Origin: Sphingomonadales bacterium
GTDB taxonomy: Bacteria; Pseudomonadota; Alphaproteobacteria; Sphingomonadales; Sphingomonadaceae
Length of the DNA stretch: 64,000 nucleotides
Assembly: GCA_009995225.1 (NCBI GenBank)
Contig: JAACPW010000002.1
Span: 1-64,000 of the forward strand
Reading direction: 5' to 3'
Positions within the stretch are counted from its first letter, which is position 1. Each line of letters begins with the position of its first letter. The position numbers and the translations under genes were made by a program. The notes under the pieces are model-generated. The model ran no database searches. It worked only from the letters and a program-made list of their open reading frames with translations, and was not told where the DNA came from. Below are positions 52,405-62,821 of the stretch, in pieces.

Positions 52405-52424
52405 ACGCATCCAGCAGGATGCGT
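52405..52424 (+). promoter_or_regulatory. 8-bp perfect hairpin in aldehyde dehydrogenase leader
   Basis: ACGCATCC (52405-52412) and GGATGCGT (52417-52424) form a perfect stem with a 4-nt loop. The stem ends 2 bases before an ATG at 52427 and would hide the AGGA upstream of it, leaving GGGAGA free for the ATG at 52448. This supports the later start. Confidence 0.5.
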
Positions 52425-52447
52425 CTATGTCCGAACGGGAGAACGAC

Positions 52448-53878
52448 ATGGCTGACGATCGCCGCGATGAACTTGAAGCTCTGCTTGCGCGCCAGCGCGC
52501 CGCCTTCACCGCTTCGCGCCCGGAGCCGTTGTCCCAAAGAAAAGATCGCGTCCGCCGTGCCATCGCGCTGCTCAAGGATCATGGCGAAGAATTGGCCAAG
52601 GCGATGAGCGCCGATTTCGGCAATCGTTCCTACGCGCAATCCATGTTGACCGATATTGCTTCGACCGTGGGTGCAGGCAATCATGCCTTGAAGCACATCG
52701 ACAGTTGGTCAAAGCCGGAAAAGCGCAAGGTGCAGTTCCCGCTCGGCCTGCTCGGTGCGAAAGCCGAGGTGCGGTATGAACCCAAGGGCGTGATCGGCAT
52801 TCTCAGTCCGTGGAATTTCCCCGTTAACCTCGCCTTCGGGCCGCTGATGCAGGTGCTGGCTGCGGGCAACCGGGCGATGATCAAGCCTTCGGAATTCACC
52901 GAGCGCACCAGCGAACTGATGGCACAGCTCACGGCCGAATATTTCGCGCCAGAGGAAGTCGCCGTGATCACCGGCAGCCCGGAAGTCGCGGCTGCGTTCT
53001 CCTCGCTGCCCTTCGATCATCTCGTCTTCACAGGCTCCACCGCGACGGGCCGCCGGGTGATGCAGGCTGCTGCGGAAAACCTTGTGCCGGTCACTCTCGA
53101 ACTTGGCGGCAAGTCGCCCGTCATCATGGGCCGCAGCGCGGACTTCGCCAAGGCGGGCGAGCGTATTGCGATCGGCAAGATGATGAACGCGGGGCAAATC
53201 TGCCTTGCGCCCGATTACCTGATGGTGCCCGAGGACAAGCAGGACGAAGCGGTTGCGGGCGTGGTCGGTGCGGCCAATGCCATGTATCCGCGCCTTCTGG
53301 ACAATGATGACTACGCCTCGATCGTTTCCGACCGTCACTTTGAACGGCTTCAGGGCCTTGTCACCGATGCCCGAGCAAAGGGCGCCGAGGTGATTGAGGT
53401 CAACCCGGCGGGCGAAGACTTTGCCAATGCCAATCAGCGCAAGATGCCCCTGACGATCCTGAAAAACGTCACCGATGACATGACGGCGATGCAGGAGGAG
53501 ATCTTCGGGCCCATCCTGCCGGTGATGACCTACAAGGCGGTCGATCAGGCGGTCGATTACATCAATGAACATGACCGCCCGCTGGGCCTTTACTACTTCG
53601 GCGAGGACAAGGGCGAGCAGGAGCGGGTACTGACCCGCACCATTTCCGGCGGCGTCACCACCAATGACGTGGTGTTTCATGTCTCGATGGAAGATCTGCC
53701 GTTTGGCGGTGTCGGCCCATCGGGCATGGGCAGCTACCACGCAATCGAGGGTTTCCGCGAGTTCAGCCACACCCGTGCGGTTTACCACCAGCCCAAGATC
53801 GACATTGCCAAGCTGGGCGGTCTGAAGCCGCCCTATGGCAAGACGACCGATGCGGCTGTGGCACGTATGATGAAGTAG
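52448..53878 (+). CDS. Coniferyl aldehyde dehydrogenase-like enzyme
   Basis: A 476-residue NAD-dependent aldehyde dehydrogenase. Glu218 is in VTLELGGKSPVIMG and the catalytic Cys252 in MNAGQICLAPDY. LVFTGSTATGRRVM is the cofactor loop, and GPSGMGSYHAIEGFREFSH is the end signature. The short type without an N-terminal extension, with C-L-A-P-D-Y, fits the coniferyl-aldehyde branch. It may oxidise aromatic or long-chain aldehydes. An ATG 21 bp upstream is possible, but its RBS sits in a hairpin. Confidence 0.9.
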   Translation: MADDRRDELEALLARQRAAFTASRPEPLSQRKDRVRRAIALLKDHGEELAKAMSADFGNRSYAQSMLTDIASTVGAGNHALKHIDSWSKPEKRKVQFPLGLLGAKAEVRYEPKGVIGILSPWNFPVNLAFGPLMQVLAAGNRAMIKPSEFTERTSELMAQLTAEYFAPEEVAVITGSPEVAAAFSSLPFDHLVFTGSTATGRRVMQAAAENLVPVTLELGGKSPVIMGRSADFAKAGERIAIGKMMNAGQICLAPDYLMVPEDKQDEAVAGVVGAANAMYPRLLDNDDYASIVSDRHFERLQGLVTDARAKGAEVIEVNPAGEDFANANQRKMPLTILKNVTDDMTAMQEEIFGPILPVMTYKAVDQAVDYINEHDRPLGLYYFGEDKGEQERVLTRTISGGVTTNDVVFHVSMEDLPFGGVGPSGMGSYHAIEGFREFSHTRAVYHQPKIDIAKLGGLKPPYGKTTDAAVARMMK

Positions 53879-53960
53879 GCGCGGGCGACCACCGCGGAGT
53901 GTCGCAACCTTTGTTCGATTTCATGCAACAGTCGTGGGGGCTTTTGCCCGAGTCGCAGGC

Positions 53961-53989
53961 TTGCACCCCGAACGCGACAGGCTTAGGGC
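53961..53989 (+). promoter_or_regulatory. Possible weak promoter for the nuo operon
   Basis: TTGCAC (53961-53966) and TAGGGC (53984-53989) are separated by 17 bp in the 129-bp gap before nuoA. The -35 is fair and the -10 poor, so this is only a candidate. Confidence 0.25.
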
Positions 53990-54007
53990 GGCGTCGGGAT
54001 TAATAAG

Positions 54008-54394
54008 TTGGACAACGTTGTGATCGATCTCAGCCAGTATCTCCCGATACTGTTATTCGTGCTCGTTGCCTTCGGGCTTTCGGTGCTCTTCGTTGTGGCG
54101 CCGATGGCGGTGTCGCGTCTGACCGGCACGCACAACCCGGACGCTGAAAAGCTGTCCGAGTATGAGTGCGGATTTCCGGCGTTTGAAGATGCGCGCAGCC
54201 AGTTCGATGTGCGGTTCTACCTTGTCGCGATCAGCTTCATCGTATTCGACCTTGAAGCGGCGTTTCTGTTTCCCTGGGCAGTGAGCCTGGACGTGACGGG
54301 CTGGACCGGGTGGGGCGGGATGATGGTGTTCCTGTTCATCCTCGCGGTGGGCCTCGCTTATGAATGGAAGAAAGGGGCGTTGGACTGGGAATGA
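54008..54394 (+). CDS. nuoA: NADH-quinone oxidoreductase subunit A
   Basis: A 128-residue membrane subunit with three TM segments. The conserved [22 protein letters not shown] loop links TM1 and TM2, and [13 protein letters not shown] lies in TM2. It belongs to the proton-pumping junction with NuoH and NuoJ. The start is uncertain: TTG 54008 or GTG 54020, which would give VIDLSQYLP and is more like relatives. It overlaps nuoB by 4 bp. Confidence 0.95.
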   Translation: MDNVVIDLSQYLPILLFVLVAFGLSVLFVVAPMAVSRLTGTHNPDAEKLSEYECGFPAFEDARSQFDVRFYLVAISFIVFDLEAAFLFPWAVSLDVTGWTGWGGMMVFLFILAVGLAYEWKKGALDWE

Positions 54395-54969
54395 ATACGA
54401 TCGTTACTCCTCCCCAAGGACTGCCTGACATTTCTGCGCTGACAACCGCCAAGGGCGGGGACGTGCGGCAACCGGACGCGTCCTATTTCACCGCGATGCA
54501 AACCGAGGTGAACGACAAGGGCTTCCTTGTCACGTCGACCGAGGATCTGTTCCAATGGGCGCGCACCGGCTCGCTATGGTGGATGACCTTTGGCCTTGCC
54601 TGCTGCGCGGTCGAGATGATCCACGTGAATATGCCGCGTTACGATATGGAGCGTTTCGGCGCTGCACCGCGCGCGTCTCCGCGCCAGTCGGACGTGATGA
54701 TCGTGGCGGGCACGCTGTGCAACAAGATGGCACCGGCACTGCGCAAGGTCTATGACCAGATGTCCGATCCCAAATATGTGATCAGCATGGGCAGCTGCGC
54801 GAACGGCGGCGGCTACTACCATTATTCTTACAGCGTCGTGCGTGGCTGTGACCGGATCGTGCCGGTCGACATCTATGTCCCCGGCTGCCCGCCGACCGCC
54901 GAGGCGTTGCTCTACGGCGTCATGCAGCTGCAGCGGAAAATCCGCCGCGTCGGCACGATCGAGAGGTAA
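54391..54969 (+). CDS. nuoB: NADH-quinone oxidoreductase subunit B
   Basis: A 192-residue protein from the ATG that overlaps the nuoA stop. It carries the N2 4Fe-4S cluster, the last before quinone. Ligands are the adjacent cysteines in GLACCAVEM, then [10 protein letters not shown] and [14 protein letters not shown]. The N-terminal 40 residues are variable. A peripheral-arm subunit next to NuoD. Confidence 0.97.
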   Translation: MNTIVTPPQGLPDISALTTAKGGDVRQPDASYFTAMQTEVNDKGFLVTSTEDLFQWARTGSLWWMTFGLACCAVEMIHVNMPRYDMERFGAAPRASPRQSDVMIVAGTLCNKMAPALRKVYDQMSDPKYVISMGSCANGGGYYHYSYSVVRGCDRIVPVDIYVPGCPPTAEALLYGVMQLQRKIRRVGTIER

Positions 54970-54980
54970 GGGCGAGCAAC

Positions 54981-55772
54981 ATGGCTGTACTCCATTCCGC
55001 CCCGAAATACGCCTCCAACGAAGGTGTGATCGAGGTTCTGAGCGAAAGCATCAGCGTCTGGTTGATCGAAGCGCATGAAGCGCATGGCGAGCTGATCTTT
55101 CGGGTCCAGCGCGACGCGGTTGCGCGCGTGCTCGAAATCCTGCGCGATGATCATGCCTACCAGCAGCTGATGGAAATTGCGGGCGCCGATTACCCCTCGC
55201 GGCCTGAGCGGTTCGAGGTAGTCTACATGCTTCAGAGCCTGACCAAGAACCACCGTGTCATGGTCAAGTGTTCCGCCAGTGAGGATACGCTGGTGCCCAC
55301 GGTGACGACGCTGTGGCCCAACGCAGGTTGGCTCGAACGCGAAGTGTTCGATATGTTCGGCGTGACCTTCGCGGGCAATCCGGACCTGCGCCGTATCCTC
55401 ACCGATTACGGCTTTGAAGGGCACCCGTTCCGCAAAGACTTCCCGATGACGGGCTATACCGAACTGCGCTATTCCGAGGAGGAAAAGCGGGTGGTGTACG
55501 AGCCTGTCGAACTGGCGCAGGAAATGCGCAGCTTCGATTTCCTGTCCCCTTGGGAAGGGGCCGATTACGAGCTGCCGGGCGATGAAAAGTCACGCGGTGC
55601 GCCGAATGTGGCTGACCCGAAGACCACCGAAAAACCTGCGGACACAGGCGACGGTGCCAAGGCGGATGCGGCGGCCAGCAAGCCGGTTTCGCCCGGCTCG
55701 CCCGACCAGAAGGATACCGGCAAGGACGCGCCCCCGGCACCCGAACCCACCGCGAAGGAGGGTGGACGATGA
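54981..55772 (+). CDS. nuoC: NADH-quinone oxidoreductase subunit C, with C-terminal extension
   Basis: A 263-residue protein. The 30-kDa-subunit signature is [20 protein letters not shown] near 117-136, with [18 protein letters not shown]. After about residue 205 comes a low-complexity tail rich in Lys, Ala, Pro and Asp ([18 protein letters not shown] onward) that most NuoC lack. NuoC is not fused to NuoD here. The stop overlaps the nuoD ATG. Confidence 0.95.
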   Translation: MAVLHSAPKYASNEGVIEVLSESISVWLIEAHEAHGELIFRVQRDAVARVLEILRDDHAYQQLMEIAGADYPSRPERFEVVYMLQSLTKNHRVMVKCSASEDTLVPTVTTLWPNAGWLEREVFDMFGVTFAGNPDLRRILTDYGFEGHPFRKDFPMTGYTELRYSEEEKRVVYEPVELAQEMRSFDFLSPWEGADYELPGDEKSRGAPNVADPKTTEKPADTGDGAKADAAASKPVSPGSPDQKDTGKDAPPAPEPTAKEGGR

Positions 55773-56980
55773 GCATGCAACTTGAAGAATCGCCCACCAC
55801 CGATGGCGAGGTGATTTCCAACTACACGATCAATTTCGGCCCCCAGCACCCTGCCGCGCATGGCGTCTTGCGCATGGTGATGGAGCTGGACGGGGAAGTG
55901 ATCGAGCGGATCGATCCGCACATCGGCCTGCTCCACCGCGGCACCGAAAAGCTGATCGAGCACAAGACCTATCTTCAGGCGCTGCCCTATTTCGACCGGC
56001 TCGATTACTGCTCCCCGCTGGCGCAGGAGCACAGCTACGTGCTTGCCATCGAGAAGCTGCTGAACATCGAGGTGCCGATCCGCGCGCAATATCTGCGCGT
56101 GCTGTTTGCCGAACTGACCCGCATCTGCAACCACATGCTCAACATGGGCGCGCACATCCTCGATGTCGGCGCGTTCACGCCGAACCTGTGGATCATGGAC
56201 CTGCGCGAGGATTGCCTCAACTTCTTCGAGCGGGCGAGCGGTGCGCGGATGCACTCGGCCTATTTCCGTCCGGGGGGCGTCCATCAGGACGTGCCGGAAA
56301 AGCTGCTGGTGGATATCGGCGACTGGCTCGACAACCGCTTCTTCCAGCTGTTCGAAGACGCGATGAGCCTGGTGCTGGACAACCGCATCTTCAAGCAGCG
56401 CAATGTCGATATCGCCGTGGTTGGCCGCGATGATGCGATTGCGTGGGGCTTTAGCGGCCCGATGATCCGCGCGGCGGGCATTCCGTGGGATCTGCGCAAG
56501 AGCCAGCCCTACGACGTTTACGACCGGATGGAGTTCGACATTCCGGTCGGCACCAACAGCGATTGTTATGACCGCTTCATGGTGCGCGTGAAGGAAGTTT
56601 ACGAAAGCGCCAAGATTATCCGGCAGTGCCTGCGTGACATGCCGCAAGGGCCGATTGCCTCGACCGACGGCAAGGTGTCGCCGCCCAAGCGCGGCGAGAT
56701 GAAGCAGTCGATGGAAAGCCTGATCCACCACTTCAAGCTCTACACCGAAGGCTTCCACGTGCCTGCGGGTGAGGTTTACGTGGCGACCGAAAGCCCCAAA
56801 GGCGAGTTCGGCGTCTATCTCGTCAGCGACGGCACCAACAAACCCTACCGCTGCAAGATCCGCCCTACGGCGTTCTCGCACCTTCAGGCGATGGACTTCA
56901 TGTGCAAGGGCCACATGCTGCCCGATGCGACCGCCATTCTTGGCGCGATTGACGTCGTGTTCGGGGAGTGTGACCGGTGA
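55769..56980 (+). CDS. nuoD: NADH-quinone oxidoreductase subunit D
   Basis: A 403-residue quinone-site subunit related to hydrogenase large subunits. [19 protein letters not shown] holds the conserved His pair. [16 protein letters not shown] and [15 protein letters not shown] holds the quinone-site Tyr, and [18 protein letters not shown] is near the end. Its ATG overlaps nuoC and its stop overlaps the GTG of a small membrane ORF. Confidence 0.97.
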   Translation: MSMQLEESPTTDGEVISNYTINFGPQHPAAHGVLRMVMELDGEVIERIDPHIGLLHRGTEKLIEHKTYLQALPYFDRLDYCSPLAQEHSYVLAIEKLLNIEVPIRAQYLRVLFAELTRICNHMLNMGAHILDVGAFTPNLWIMDLREDCLNFFERASGARMHSAYFRPGGVHQDVPEKLLVDIGDWLDNRFFQLFEDAMSLVLDNRIFKQRNVDIAVVGRDDAIAWGFSGPMIRAAGIPWDLRKSQPYDVYDRMEFDIPVGTNSDCYDRFMVRVKEVYESAKIIRQCLRDMPQGPIASTDGKVSPPKRGEMKQSMESLIHHFKLYTEGFHVPAGEVYVATESPKGEFGVYLVSDGTNKPYRCKIRPTAFSHLQAMDFMCKGHMLPDATAILGAIDVVFGECDR

Positions 56981-57159
56981 TCGAAATGAGCCATTTCGAT
57001 TTTGCCCTGCTGCCGCTCGCAATTCTCGTCATGGGAATTGCCATCGGTTTGTGGATCGCAGGTTACGATCAATTCATGTTTGTGATGCTTGGGGCCGTGG
57101 TTTTGTCGACCTGGTTCGAATTGAAATCAAACAAGCGCCGTGAGAAATCCAATGGCTGA
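56977..57159 (+). CDS. Small two-TM membrane protein in nuo operon (between nuoD and nuoE)
   Basis: A 60-residue protein with a GTG start overlapping the nuoD stop; an ATG nine bases later is an alternative. It has hydrophobic segments at about 10-28 and 32-46 and a basic tail [11 protein letters not shown], so the C-terminus is probably cytoplasmic. Its end overlaps the nuoE start. No known Complex I subunit matches. Double overlap with essential genes suggests it is translated. Confidence 0.7.
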   Translation: MIEMSHFDFALLPLAILVMGIAIGLWIAGYDQFMFVMLGAVVLSTWFELKSNKRREKSNG

Positions 57160-57820
57160 CCGTACCCCCGCACCCGACACCCCTGAACTGCGCGCCCGCT
57201 GGGGCGGTTTTGCGTGGACGCCGGAAAACAAGACTACCGCCGACTGGCACATCGCCAAGTATCCCGAAGGGCGTCAGCGTTCTGCGGTGATGCCGCTGCT
57301 CGATCTTGCCCAGCGGCAGGTGGGTGCGGAGACCGATACGCAGGGCTGGCTGCCGTTGCCGGTGATCGAATATGTCGCGCAATATCTCGGGATGCCGGTG
57401 ATCCGCGTGCTCGAAGTCGCCAGCTTCTACTTCATGTACAACCTCAAGCCCGTGGGCAAATTTCACGTGCAGGTGTGCGGCACCACGCCGTGCATGCTGC
57501 GCGGCAGTGACGACATCATCGCCGCCTGCAAGAAGCGCGGGATGGAGAAGGGCCACGTTTCGACAGACGGGCTGTGGACCCTTACCGAAGTCGAATGCAT
57601 GGGCAATTGCGCCACCGCGCCGATGGTCCAGATCAATGACGACAATTACGAAGACCTGACCCCCGAACGCCTCGACGCGGTGCTCGATGCGCTGGCGGCG
57701 GGTGAAGCGCCCAAGGCTGGCACGCAGGAGCCGGGGCGGCACACCTCCGAGCCTGCGGGCGGGCCTACCACGTTGAAGGACATGGTCAGCGCCAACCACG
57801 ATTATCGGGGCGATTGGTAA
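57152..57820 (+). CDS. nuoE: NADH-quinone oxidoreductase subunit E
   Basis: A 222-residue 24-kDa-type subunit. The N1a 2Fe-2S ligands are in VQVCGTTPCMLRG and EVECMGNCATAPM. EVASFYFMYNLKPVGKFH precedes them. After the domain there is a Gly/Pro-rich tail of about 40 residues ending NHDYRGDW. The ATG lies inside the last codons of the small membrane ORF. Confidence 0.96.
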   Translation: MADRTPAPDTPELRARWGGFAWTPENKTTADWHIAKYPEGRQRSAVMPLLDLAQRQVGAETDTQGWLPLPVIEYVAQYLGMPVIRVLEVASFYFMYNLKPVGKFHVQVCGTTPCMLRGSDDIIAACKKRGMEKGHVSTDGLWTLTEVECMGNCATAPMVQINDDNYEDLTPERLDAVLDALAAGEAPKAGTQEPGRHTSEPAGGPTTLKDMVSANHDYRGDW

Positions 57821-57821
57821 C

Positions 57822-57965
57822 GTGACCGGAGCCGTATCTCTCCTTGGCGCGCTGCTGTTGGCGTTCATCGCCTACAAGCTGCTGATGGGCCTTGCACGCG
57901 TCGGCGTGATCCTGCTCATCATCGCGGTGCTTGCCGGGCTGTGGCAATCGGGAGCGATCGGATGA
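57822..57965 (+). CDS. Very small membrane ORF in nuo operon (47 aa)
   Basis: A 47-residue open frame with a GTG start one base after the nuoE stop. It encodes one or two hydrophobic stretches (LLGALLLAFIAYKLL and VGVILLIIAVLAGLW) and stops at a TGA that overlaps the ATG of the next gene (ATGA). The overlap pattern matches the rest of the operon, which favours translation. No family recognised. Confidence 0.6.
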   Translation: MTGAVSLLGALLLAFIAYKLLMGLARVGVILLIIAVLAGLWQSGAIG

Positions 57966-58156
57966 ACCCGGTAACGCTTGCCTTTGCCGTGCTTGGGCTG
58001 TCGGGCTTTGCCTTGGGCGCGATGGTAACGGCGCTCGGGCCTTTTGAGATGGGCGTGATCCTCATGGGTCTCGGCCTTGCATTTCAGGTGATTTCGCTGG
58101 TGCGATTGAAGCGCGCCAAAAGAAATGCCGCTAACGAAGGACGCAGCGATGCTTAG
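57962..58156 (+). CDS. Small two-TM membrane protein in nuo operon (before nuoF)
   Basis: A 64-residue protein from an ATG overlapping the previous stop. It has TM segments at about 3-24 ([20 protein letters not shown]) and 30-48 ([20 protein letters not shown]), then a basic tail ([17 protein letters not shown]). It contains the AAGGA used as RBS by nuoF and overlaps the nuoF start by 8 bp. No known family. Confidence 0.68.
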   Translation: MNPVTLAFAVLGLSGFALGAMVTALGPFEMGVILMGLGLAFQVISLVRLKRAKRNAANEGRSDA

Positions 58157-59453
58157 CGATAAGGACCGCATCTTCACCAATGTCTACGGGTTCCAGGATT
58201 GGGGCCTCAAGGCAGCGCAGGCGCGCGGCGATTGGGATGACACCAAGGCGCTGTTGGCACGCGGGCCCGATGCGATCATCGAAGAGATGAAAGCCAGCGG
58301 CCTGCGCGGTCGGGGCGGAGCGGGCTTCCCGACGGGTCTGAAGTGGAGCTTCATGCCCAAGGAATCGCGCGATGGGCGGCCGAGCTTCCTCGTCATCAAC
58401 GCGGACGAGAGCGAGCCAGGCAGCTGCAAGGACCGCGAGATCCTGCGCCACGATCCGCACAAGCTGATCGAAGGCGCGCTGGTCGCCGGTTTCGCGATGC
58501 GTGCGCGCGCCGCCTATATCTACGTGCGCGGTGAATATATCCGTGAGGCCGAGACGCTGCAGAAGGCGATTCACGAAGCCTATGACGCGGGCCTGATCGG
58601 CAAGAATGCCTGTGGTTCGGGCTACGACTTCGACGTGTTCATGCACCGCGGCGCGGGCGCCTACATCTGCGGCGAAGAGACCGCTATGATCGAGAGCCTC
58701 GAAGGCAAGAAGGGCCAGCCGCGCCTCAAGCCCCCGTTCCCGGCGGGCGCTGGGCTCTATGGCTGCCCCACAACCGTCAACAACGTCGAAAGCATTGCGG
58801 TCGCGCCGACGATCCTGCGGCGCGGCGCTGCGTGGTTCTCGTCCTTCGGGCGTGAAAATAACAAGGGCACCAAGCTGTTCCAGATTTCTGGTCACGTGGA
58901 AAAGCCCTGCGTCGTCGAAGAAGAAATGGGCATCAGCTTTGAAGAGTTGATCGAAAAGCACTGCGGCGGCATTCGCGGCGGGTGGGATAATCTGCTGGCG
59001 GTAATCCCTGGCGGTTCGTCCGTGCCGCTGGTGCCTGCCGCGCAAATCCGTCAGGCGCCGATGGACTTTGACGGGCTGAAAGAGCTGGGCTCAGGCCTCG
59101 GCACAGCTGCCGTGATCGTCATGGACAAGTCCACCGATATCGTCCGCGCGATTGCCCGTCTGTCCTACTTCTACAAGCACGAAAGCTGCGGCCAGTGCAC
59201 CCCCTGCCGCGAAGGCACGGGCTGGATGTGGCGCATGATGGAGCGTCTTCGCACTGGCGATGCGGCGATCGAGGAAATCGATATGTTGCACGAGGTTACC
59301 AAGCAGGTTGAAGGCCACACCATCTGCGCGCTGGGCGATGCTGCGGCGTGGCCGATCCAGGGCCTGATCCGCCACTTCCGCCCCGAGCTGGAGCGCCGGA
59401 TTCACGAACACAACGCGCAGTTTGCGCAAGAGGTCCGGGAGGCAGCAGCGTGA
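58149..59453 (+). CDS. nuoF: NADH-quinone oxidoreductase subunit F
   Basis: A 434-residue NADH/FMN subunit. The FMN/NADH site includes [17 protein letters not shown] and [34 protein letters not shown] follows. The N3 4Fe-4S ligands are [16 protein letters not shown] and a later Cys in [13 protein letters not shown]. It oxidises NADH. ATG 58149 was chosen for its AAGGA RBS. Confidence 0.97.
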   Translation: MLSDKDRIFTNVYGFQDWGLKAAQARGDWDDTKALLARGPDAIIEEMKASGLRGRGGAGFPTGLKWSFMPKESRDGRPSFLVINADESEPGSCKDREILRHDPHKLIEGALVAGFAMRARAAYIYVRGEYIREAETLQKAIHEAYDAGLIGKNACGSGYDFDVFMHRGAGAYICGEETAMIESLEGKKGQPRLKPPFPAGAGLYGCPTTVNNVESIAVAPTILRRGAAWFSSFGRENNKGTKLFQISGHVEKPCVVEEEMGISFEELIEKHCGGIRGGWDNLLAVIPGGSSVPLVPAAQIRQAPMDFDGLKELGSGLGTAAVIVMDKSTDIVRAIARLSYFYKHESCGQCTPCREGTGWMWRMMERLRTGDAAIEEIDMLHEVTKQVEGHTICALGDAAAWPIQGLIRHFRPELERRIHEHNAQFAQEVREAAA

Positions 59454-59686
59454 GGAACTTCGTCTTTAACCTTCTCCATGTCCTCGTTGGACTGTGGGCT
59501 ATCTTAGGCACCATAATCGGCGGGTTTCTCTGCTTCATCGGCCTGATTGGCGGCACCGAAGATTTTGCACGTTTCAGTTCATTCATTGGAGTGGCATTCG
59601 TGCCGGTTCTCCTTCTGGGTCTGACGATCTGGCTGGTCCGTGATCGAACCAACGGCTCGCAACTTAAGAGCAATCCCGATGCCTAA
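59450..59686 (+). CDS. Small two-TM membrane protein in nuo operon (between nuoF and nuoG)
   Basis: A 78-residue protein with a GTG start overlapping the nuoF stop (GTGA). Hydrophobic segments lie at about 5-33 ([20 protein letters not shown]) and 45-64 ([16 protein letters not shown]), then a short polar tail. Its stop overlaps the nuoG start by 8 bp. It is the fourth such ORF in the operon. It is visibly less GC-rich than nuoF and nuoG. Confidence 0.7.
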   Translation: MRNFVFNLLHVLVGLWAILGTIIGGFLCFIGLIGGTEDFARFSSFIGVAFVPVLLLGLTIWLVRDRTNGSQLKSNPDA

Positions 59687-61694
59687 AGTCACCGTAGACG
59701 GTCAGGAAATCGAAGTCCCGGCGGGCGCGACTGTGTTGCAGGCGTGCGAGCTGGCAGGGAAGGAGATCCCGCGCTTCTGCTATCACGAACGGCTCAGCAT
59801 TGCGGGCAATTGCCGCATGTGCCTGGTCGAAGTGAAGCCCGGACCGCCCAAGCCACAGGCAAGCTGTGCTCTGCCTGCCGCTGACGGTCAGGAAATTCGC
59901 ACTGACAGCGCGATGGTCAAGAAGGCCCGCGAAGGGGTGATGGAGTTTTTGCTCATCAACCACCCGCTTGATTGCCCGATCTGCGATCAGGGCGGCGAGT
60001 GCGATTTGCAGGATCAGGCCGTCGCCTATGGCCGCGGCGGCTCGCGCTATCACGAGAACAAGCGCGCGGTGACCGAGAAGTACATGGGCCCGCTGATCAA
60101 GACGATCATGACCCGCTGCATCCACTGCACCCGCTGCGTGCGGTTCTCCGAGGAAATCGCGGGCGTGGACGAAATCGGCGCGCTGTATCGCGGCGAGGAT
60201 ATGCAGATCACGACCTATCTGGAGCAGGCGGCTTCGCACGAGCTTTCGGCCAACGTCATCGACCTGTGCCCGGTCGGCGCGCTGACCTCGCGGCCCTATG
60301 CGTTCGAGGCCCGTCCGTGGGAGCTGAAGAAGACACTCTCGATCGATGTGTCTGACGCGGTTGGCGCGAACATCACGCTCCACTCCAAGGGCCGCGAAGT
60401 CCTGCGCGCGCTGCCGCGCATCAATGACGACGTCAACGAGGAGTGGCTGTCGGACAAGGGCCGCTATCAGGTCGATGGCCTGACCAAGCGCCGCCTTGAC
60501 CGCGTGTGGGTGCGCCGGGATGGCAAGCTGCAACCGGCGGATTGGGCGCAAGCCTTCGGCATGATCGCGGGCGCTCTGGAGGGTGACACGGCCAGCATCG
60601 CGGCGGTGGCGGGCGATCTGCTCGATGCCGAGACGATGTTTGCGGCCAAGGCGCTGGTGAACGCTTGCGGGTCGCAGCTCACCGAAGCGCGCCAGACCGG
60701 CATGACCTATGACGTGTCGAACCTTGCGGCGGTGAACTTCAACAGCACCTTTGCGGGGATCGAGACAGCCGATGCGATCCTGATCGTGGGCAGCAATGTC
60801 CGCTGGGAAGCCGCGCTGCTCAACGTCCGCCTGCGCAAGGCGGTGAAGGCGGGTGCCAAGGTCTACATCATCGGTGCGGAATGGGATCCGACCTATCCGG
60901 CGACCTTCCTTGGGTCCGATCTTAAGCTGCTAAACCATATCCCCAAGGAATTGGGTGACGTCATGAAGTCGGCCCAGCGGCCGGCGGTGATCTTCGGTGC
61001 GGCGGCTCTGGCCAAGGGTGCGCTTCCGGCGGCGCTCAAGCTGGTGGACAAGTTCGGCCTAGTGAAAGACGATTGGAACGGTTTCAACGTGCTCCACATC
61101 TCGGCGGCGCGGATGGCATCACTCATGCTCGGTTTCACGCTTCCGGGCGGGATGGGCGACGTTGCCGCTGCCAATCCGAAGGTGCTGCTCAGCCTCGGTG
61201 CCGACGAGATGGACTATGCGCCCTACGCGCGAAGCCTCAAGGTCTATATCGGCCACCACGGCGACAAGGGCGCGCATCACGCTGACATCATCCTGCCGGG
61301 CGCTTCCTATGCCGAGAAGGACGGCACCTATGTCAATGCAGAGGGCCGGGTGCAGTTCGCCGAGAAGGCGGTATTCGCCCCCGGCGATGCGCGCGAGGAT
61401 TGGACGATCCTGCGCGCTCTGGCCGATGCGCTGGGCGTAACCGTCGGCTTTGATAGCTTTGGCGAATTGCAGGCCAAGATGATCGCCGCAGTCCCCGCGC
61501 TGGGCGAAGAAGGCCTCGCGCATTATGGCGCGCTCCCCACGGCTGGCAGCGATGCAAAGGCTGAAGGCGACATCGCCGGCTACCCGGTCAAGGACTTCTA
61601 CCTCACCAACCCCATCGCCCGCGCCAGCGCGGTGATGCAGCAATGCTCTGACGAGCTGCTGCATGGGGCTGATATCAAGGAGGCCGCGGAATGA
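59679..61694 (+). CDS. nuoG: NADH-quinone oxidoreductase subunit G
   Basis: A 671-residue subunit with the iron-sulfur chain. The N1b ligands are [20 protein letters not shown] and a following Cys in ASCALPA. The N5-type His/Cys set is [19 protein letters not shown]. The N4 set is [16 protein letters not shown] with LCPVGALTS. The rest is a molybdopterin-oxidoreductase-like domain without molybdenum chemistry. It starts inside the small ORF and overlaps nuoH by 4 bp. Confidence 0.97.
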   Translation: MPKVTVDGQEIEVPAGATVLQACELAGKEIPRFCYHERLSIAGNCRMCLVEVKPGPPKPQASCALPAADGQEIRTDSAMVKKAREGVMEFLLINHPLDCPICDQGGECDLQDQAVAYGRGGSRYHENKRAVTEKYMGPLIKTIMTRCIHCTRCVRFSEEIAGVDEIGALYRGEDMQITTYLEQAASHELSANVIDLCPVGALTSRPYAFEARPWELKKTLSIDVSDAVGANITLHSKGREVLRALPRINDDVNEEWLSDKGRYQVDGLTKRRLDRVWVRRDGKLQPADWAQAFGMIAGALEGDTASIAAVAGDLLDAETMFAAKALVNACGSQLTEARQTGMTYDVSNLAAVNFNSTFAGIETADAILIVGSNVRWEAALLNVRLRKAVKAGAKVYIIGAEWDPTYPATFLGSDLKLLNHIPKELGDVMKSAQRPAVIFGAAALAKGALPAALKLVDKFGLVKDDWNGFNVLHISAARMASLMLGFTLPGGMGDVAAANPKVLLSLGADEMDYAPYARSLKVYIGHHGDKGAHHADIILPGASYAEKDGTYVNAEGRVQFAEKAVFAPGDAREDWTILRALADALGVTVGFDSFGELQAKMIAAVPALGEEGLAHYGALPTAGSDAKAEGDIAGYPVKDFYLTNPIARASAVMQQCSDELLHGADIKEAAE

Positions 61695-62821
61695 CCGCCT
61701 TCTTCCAATCGCTCGGCCTCAGCTACGAATGGGCCTGGACCGTCGCGACGCTGACCGGGATCATCGTGATCTCGCTGCTCGTGATGTTCTCCGTGGCCAT
61801 GGTGATCTATGTCGACCGCAAGGTGCTGGGCGCGATCATGATGCGGCGCGGGCCGAATGTGGTCGGGCCGTTCGGCTTGCTGCAATCCTTCGCGGACGGG
61901 CTCAAGGTGTTCCTGCAGGAAACCATCATCCCTTCGGCCGCGAACAAGGGCATTTTCCTGCTCGCGCCTATCATCACCTTTACCGTCGCTCTCGCGGCGT
62001 GGGCGGTGATCCCCTTCTCGGCGGGTGTGGTGCTGGCCGATGTCAATGTCGGCCTGCTCTACATCCTCGCGATCTCATCGATGGGGGTTTATGGCGTGGT
62101 GATGGCGGGGTGGGCGTCGAACTCCAAATACCCGTTCTTCTCGGCGATGCGCGCTTCGGCGCAGATGATTTCCTATGAAGTTTCGATCGGCTTCGTGCTG
62201 GTGTGTGTGGTGCTGTTTGCCGGCACCTTCAACATGAGCGGCATCGTTGAGGCGCAGCGCGGGTTCGGCTTCGGCCTCATCAACGGCTATGTGGTCCACC
62301 CGCTGCTGTTCCCGATGTGGGTGGTGTTCTTCATCTCGTCGCTGGCCGAAACCGCGCGCGCGCCGTTTGACCTCACCGAGGCCGAAAGCGAGCTCGTCGC
62401 GGGCTACCAGACCGAATATTCCTCGATGAGCTTCGCGCTGTTCTGGCTCGGCGAATATGCCAACATCCTGCTGATGTGCTCGCTGAACACGCTGTTGTTC
62501 TGGGGAGGTTGGCTGCCGCCGCTGGACTGGGCACCGCTGTATTTCGTGCCGGGTATTGTGTGGTTCCTCCTCAAGACCTTCGCCTTCTTCCTGATGTTCA
62601 GCTGGATCTGGGCGACCGTGCCGCGGTATCGCTATGACCAGTTGATGCGTCTGGGCTGGAAGGTATTCCTGCCAATGAGCCTGATGTTCGTTGTGGTCAC
62701 GAGCGGGTGGCTGATGGCCACGGGGCATTTTGATTCCACGGCGCCAACCGCTCCTGCCAATACCGCTGATTTTGTTCAAGCCGCTCCCGCACAGGCGACC
62801 GCCGAGAGAGGCCAGTCATGA
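61691..62821 (+). CDS. nuoH: NADH-quinone oxidoreductase subunit H
   Basis: A 376-residue membrane subunit with about eight TM segments. The quinone-channel loop [20 protein letters not shown] is near residue 218-237, preceded by the [20 protein letters not shown] signature. A Pro/Ala/Thr-rich C-terminal tail of about 30 residues follows the last TM. It couples quinone reduction to proton pumping. ATGA overlap on both sides. Confidence 0.97.
   Translation: MTAFFQSLGLSYEWAWTVATLTGIIVISLLVMFSVAMVIYVDRKVLGAIMMRRGPNVVGPFGLLQSFADGLKVFLQETIIPSAANKGIFLLAPIITFTVALAAWAVIPFSAGVVLADVNVGLLYILAISSMGVYGVVMAGWASNSKYPFFSAMRASAQMISYEVSIGFVLVCVVLFAGTFNMSGIVEAQRGFGFGLINGYVVHPLLFPMWVVFFISSLAETARAPFDLTEAESELVAGYQTEYSSMSFALFWLGEYANILLMCSLNTLLFWGGWLPPLDWAPLYFVPGIVWFLLKTFAFFLMFSWIWATVPRYRYDQLMRLGWKVFLPMSLMFVVVTSGWLMATGHFDSTAPTAPANTADFVQAAPAQATAERGQS

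Noticed and set aside
52259..52696. N-terminal extension of the thiolase frame
   Set aside because: It overlaps the divergent aldehyde dehydrogenase gene and lacks thiolase similarity; the internal ATG has a good RBS and normal family length.
55565..57022. 485-codon leftward frame antisense to nuoC-nuoD
   Set aside because: It is the antisense of strongly conserved Complex I genes and has shadow composition.
58890..58905. CACGTG-containing site in nuoF considered as parS
   Set aside because: The flanks of the CACGTG core (CTGGT and GAAAA) match too few parS positions; likewise a CACGTG in nuoB near 54622.
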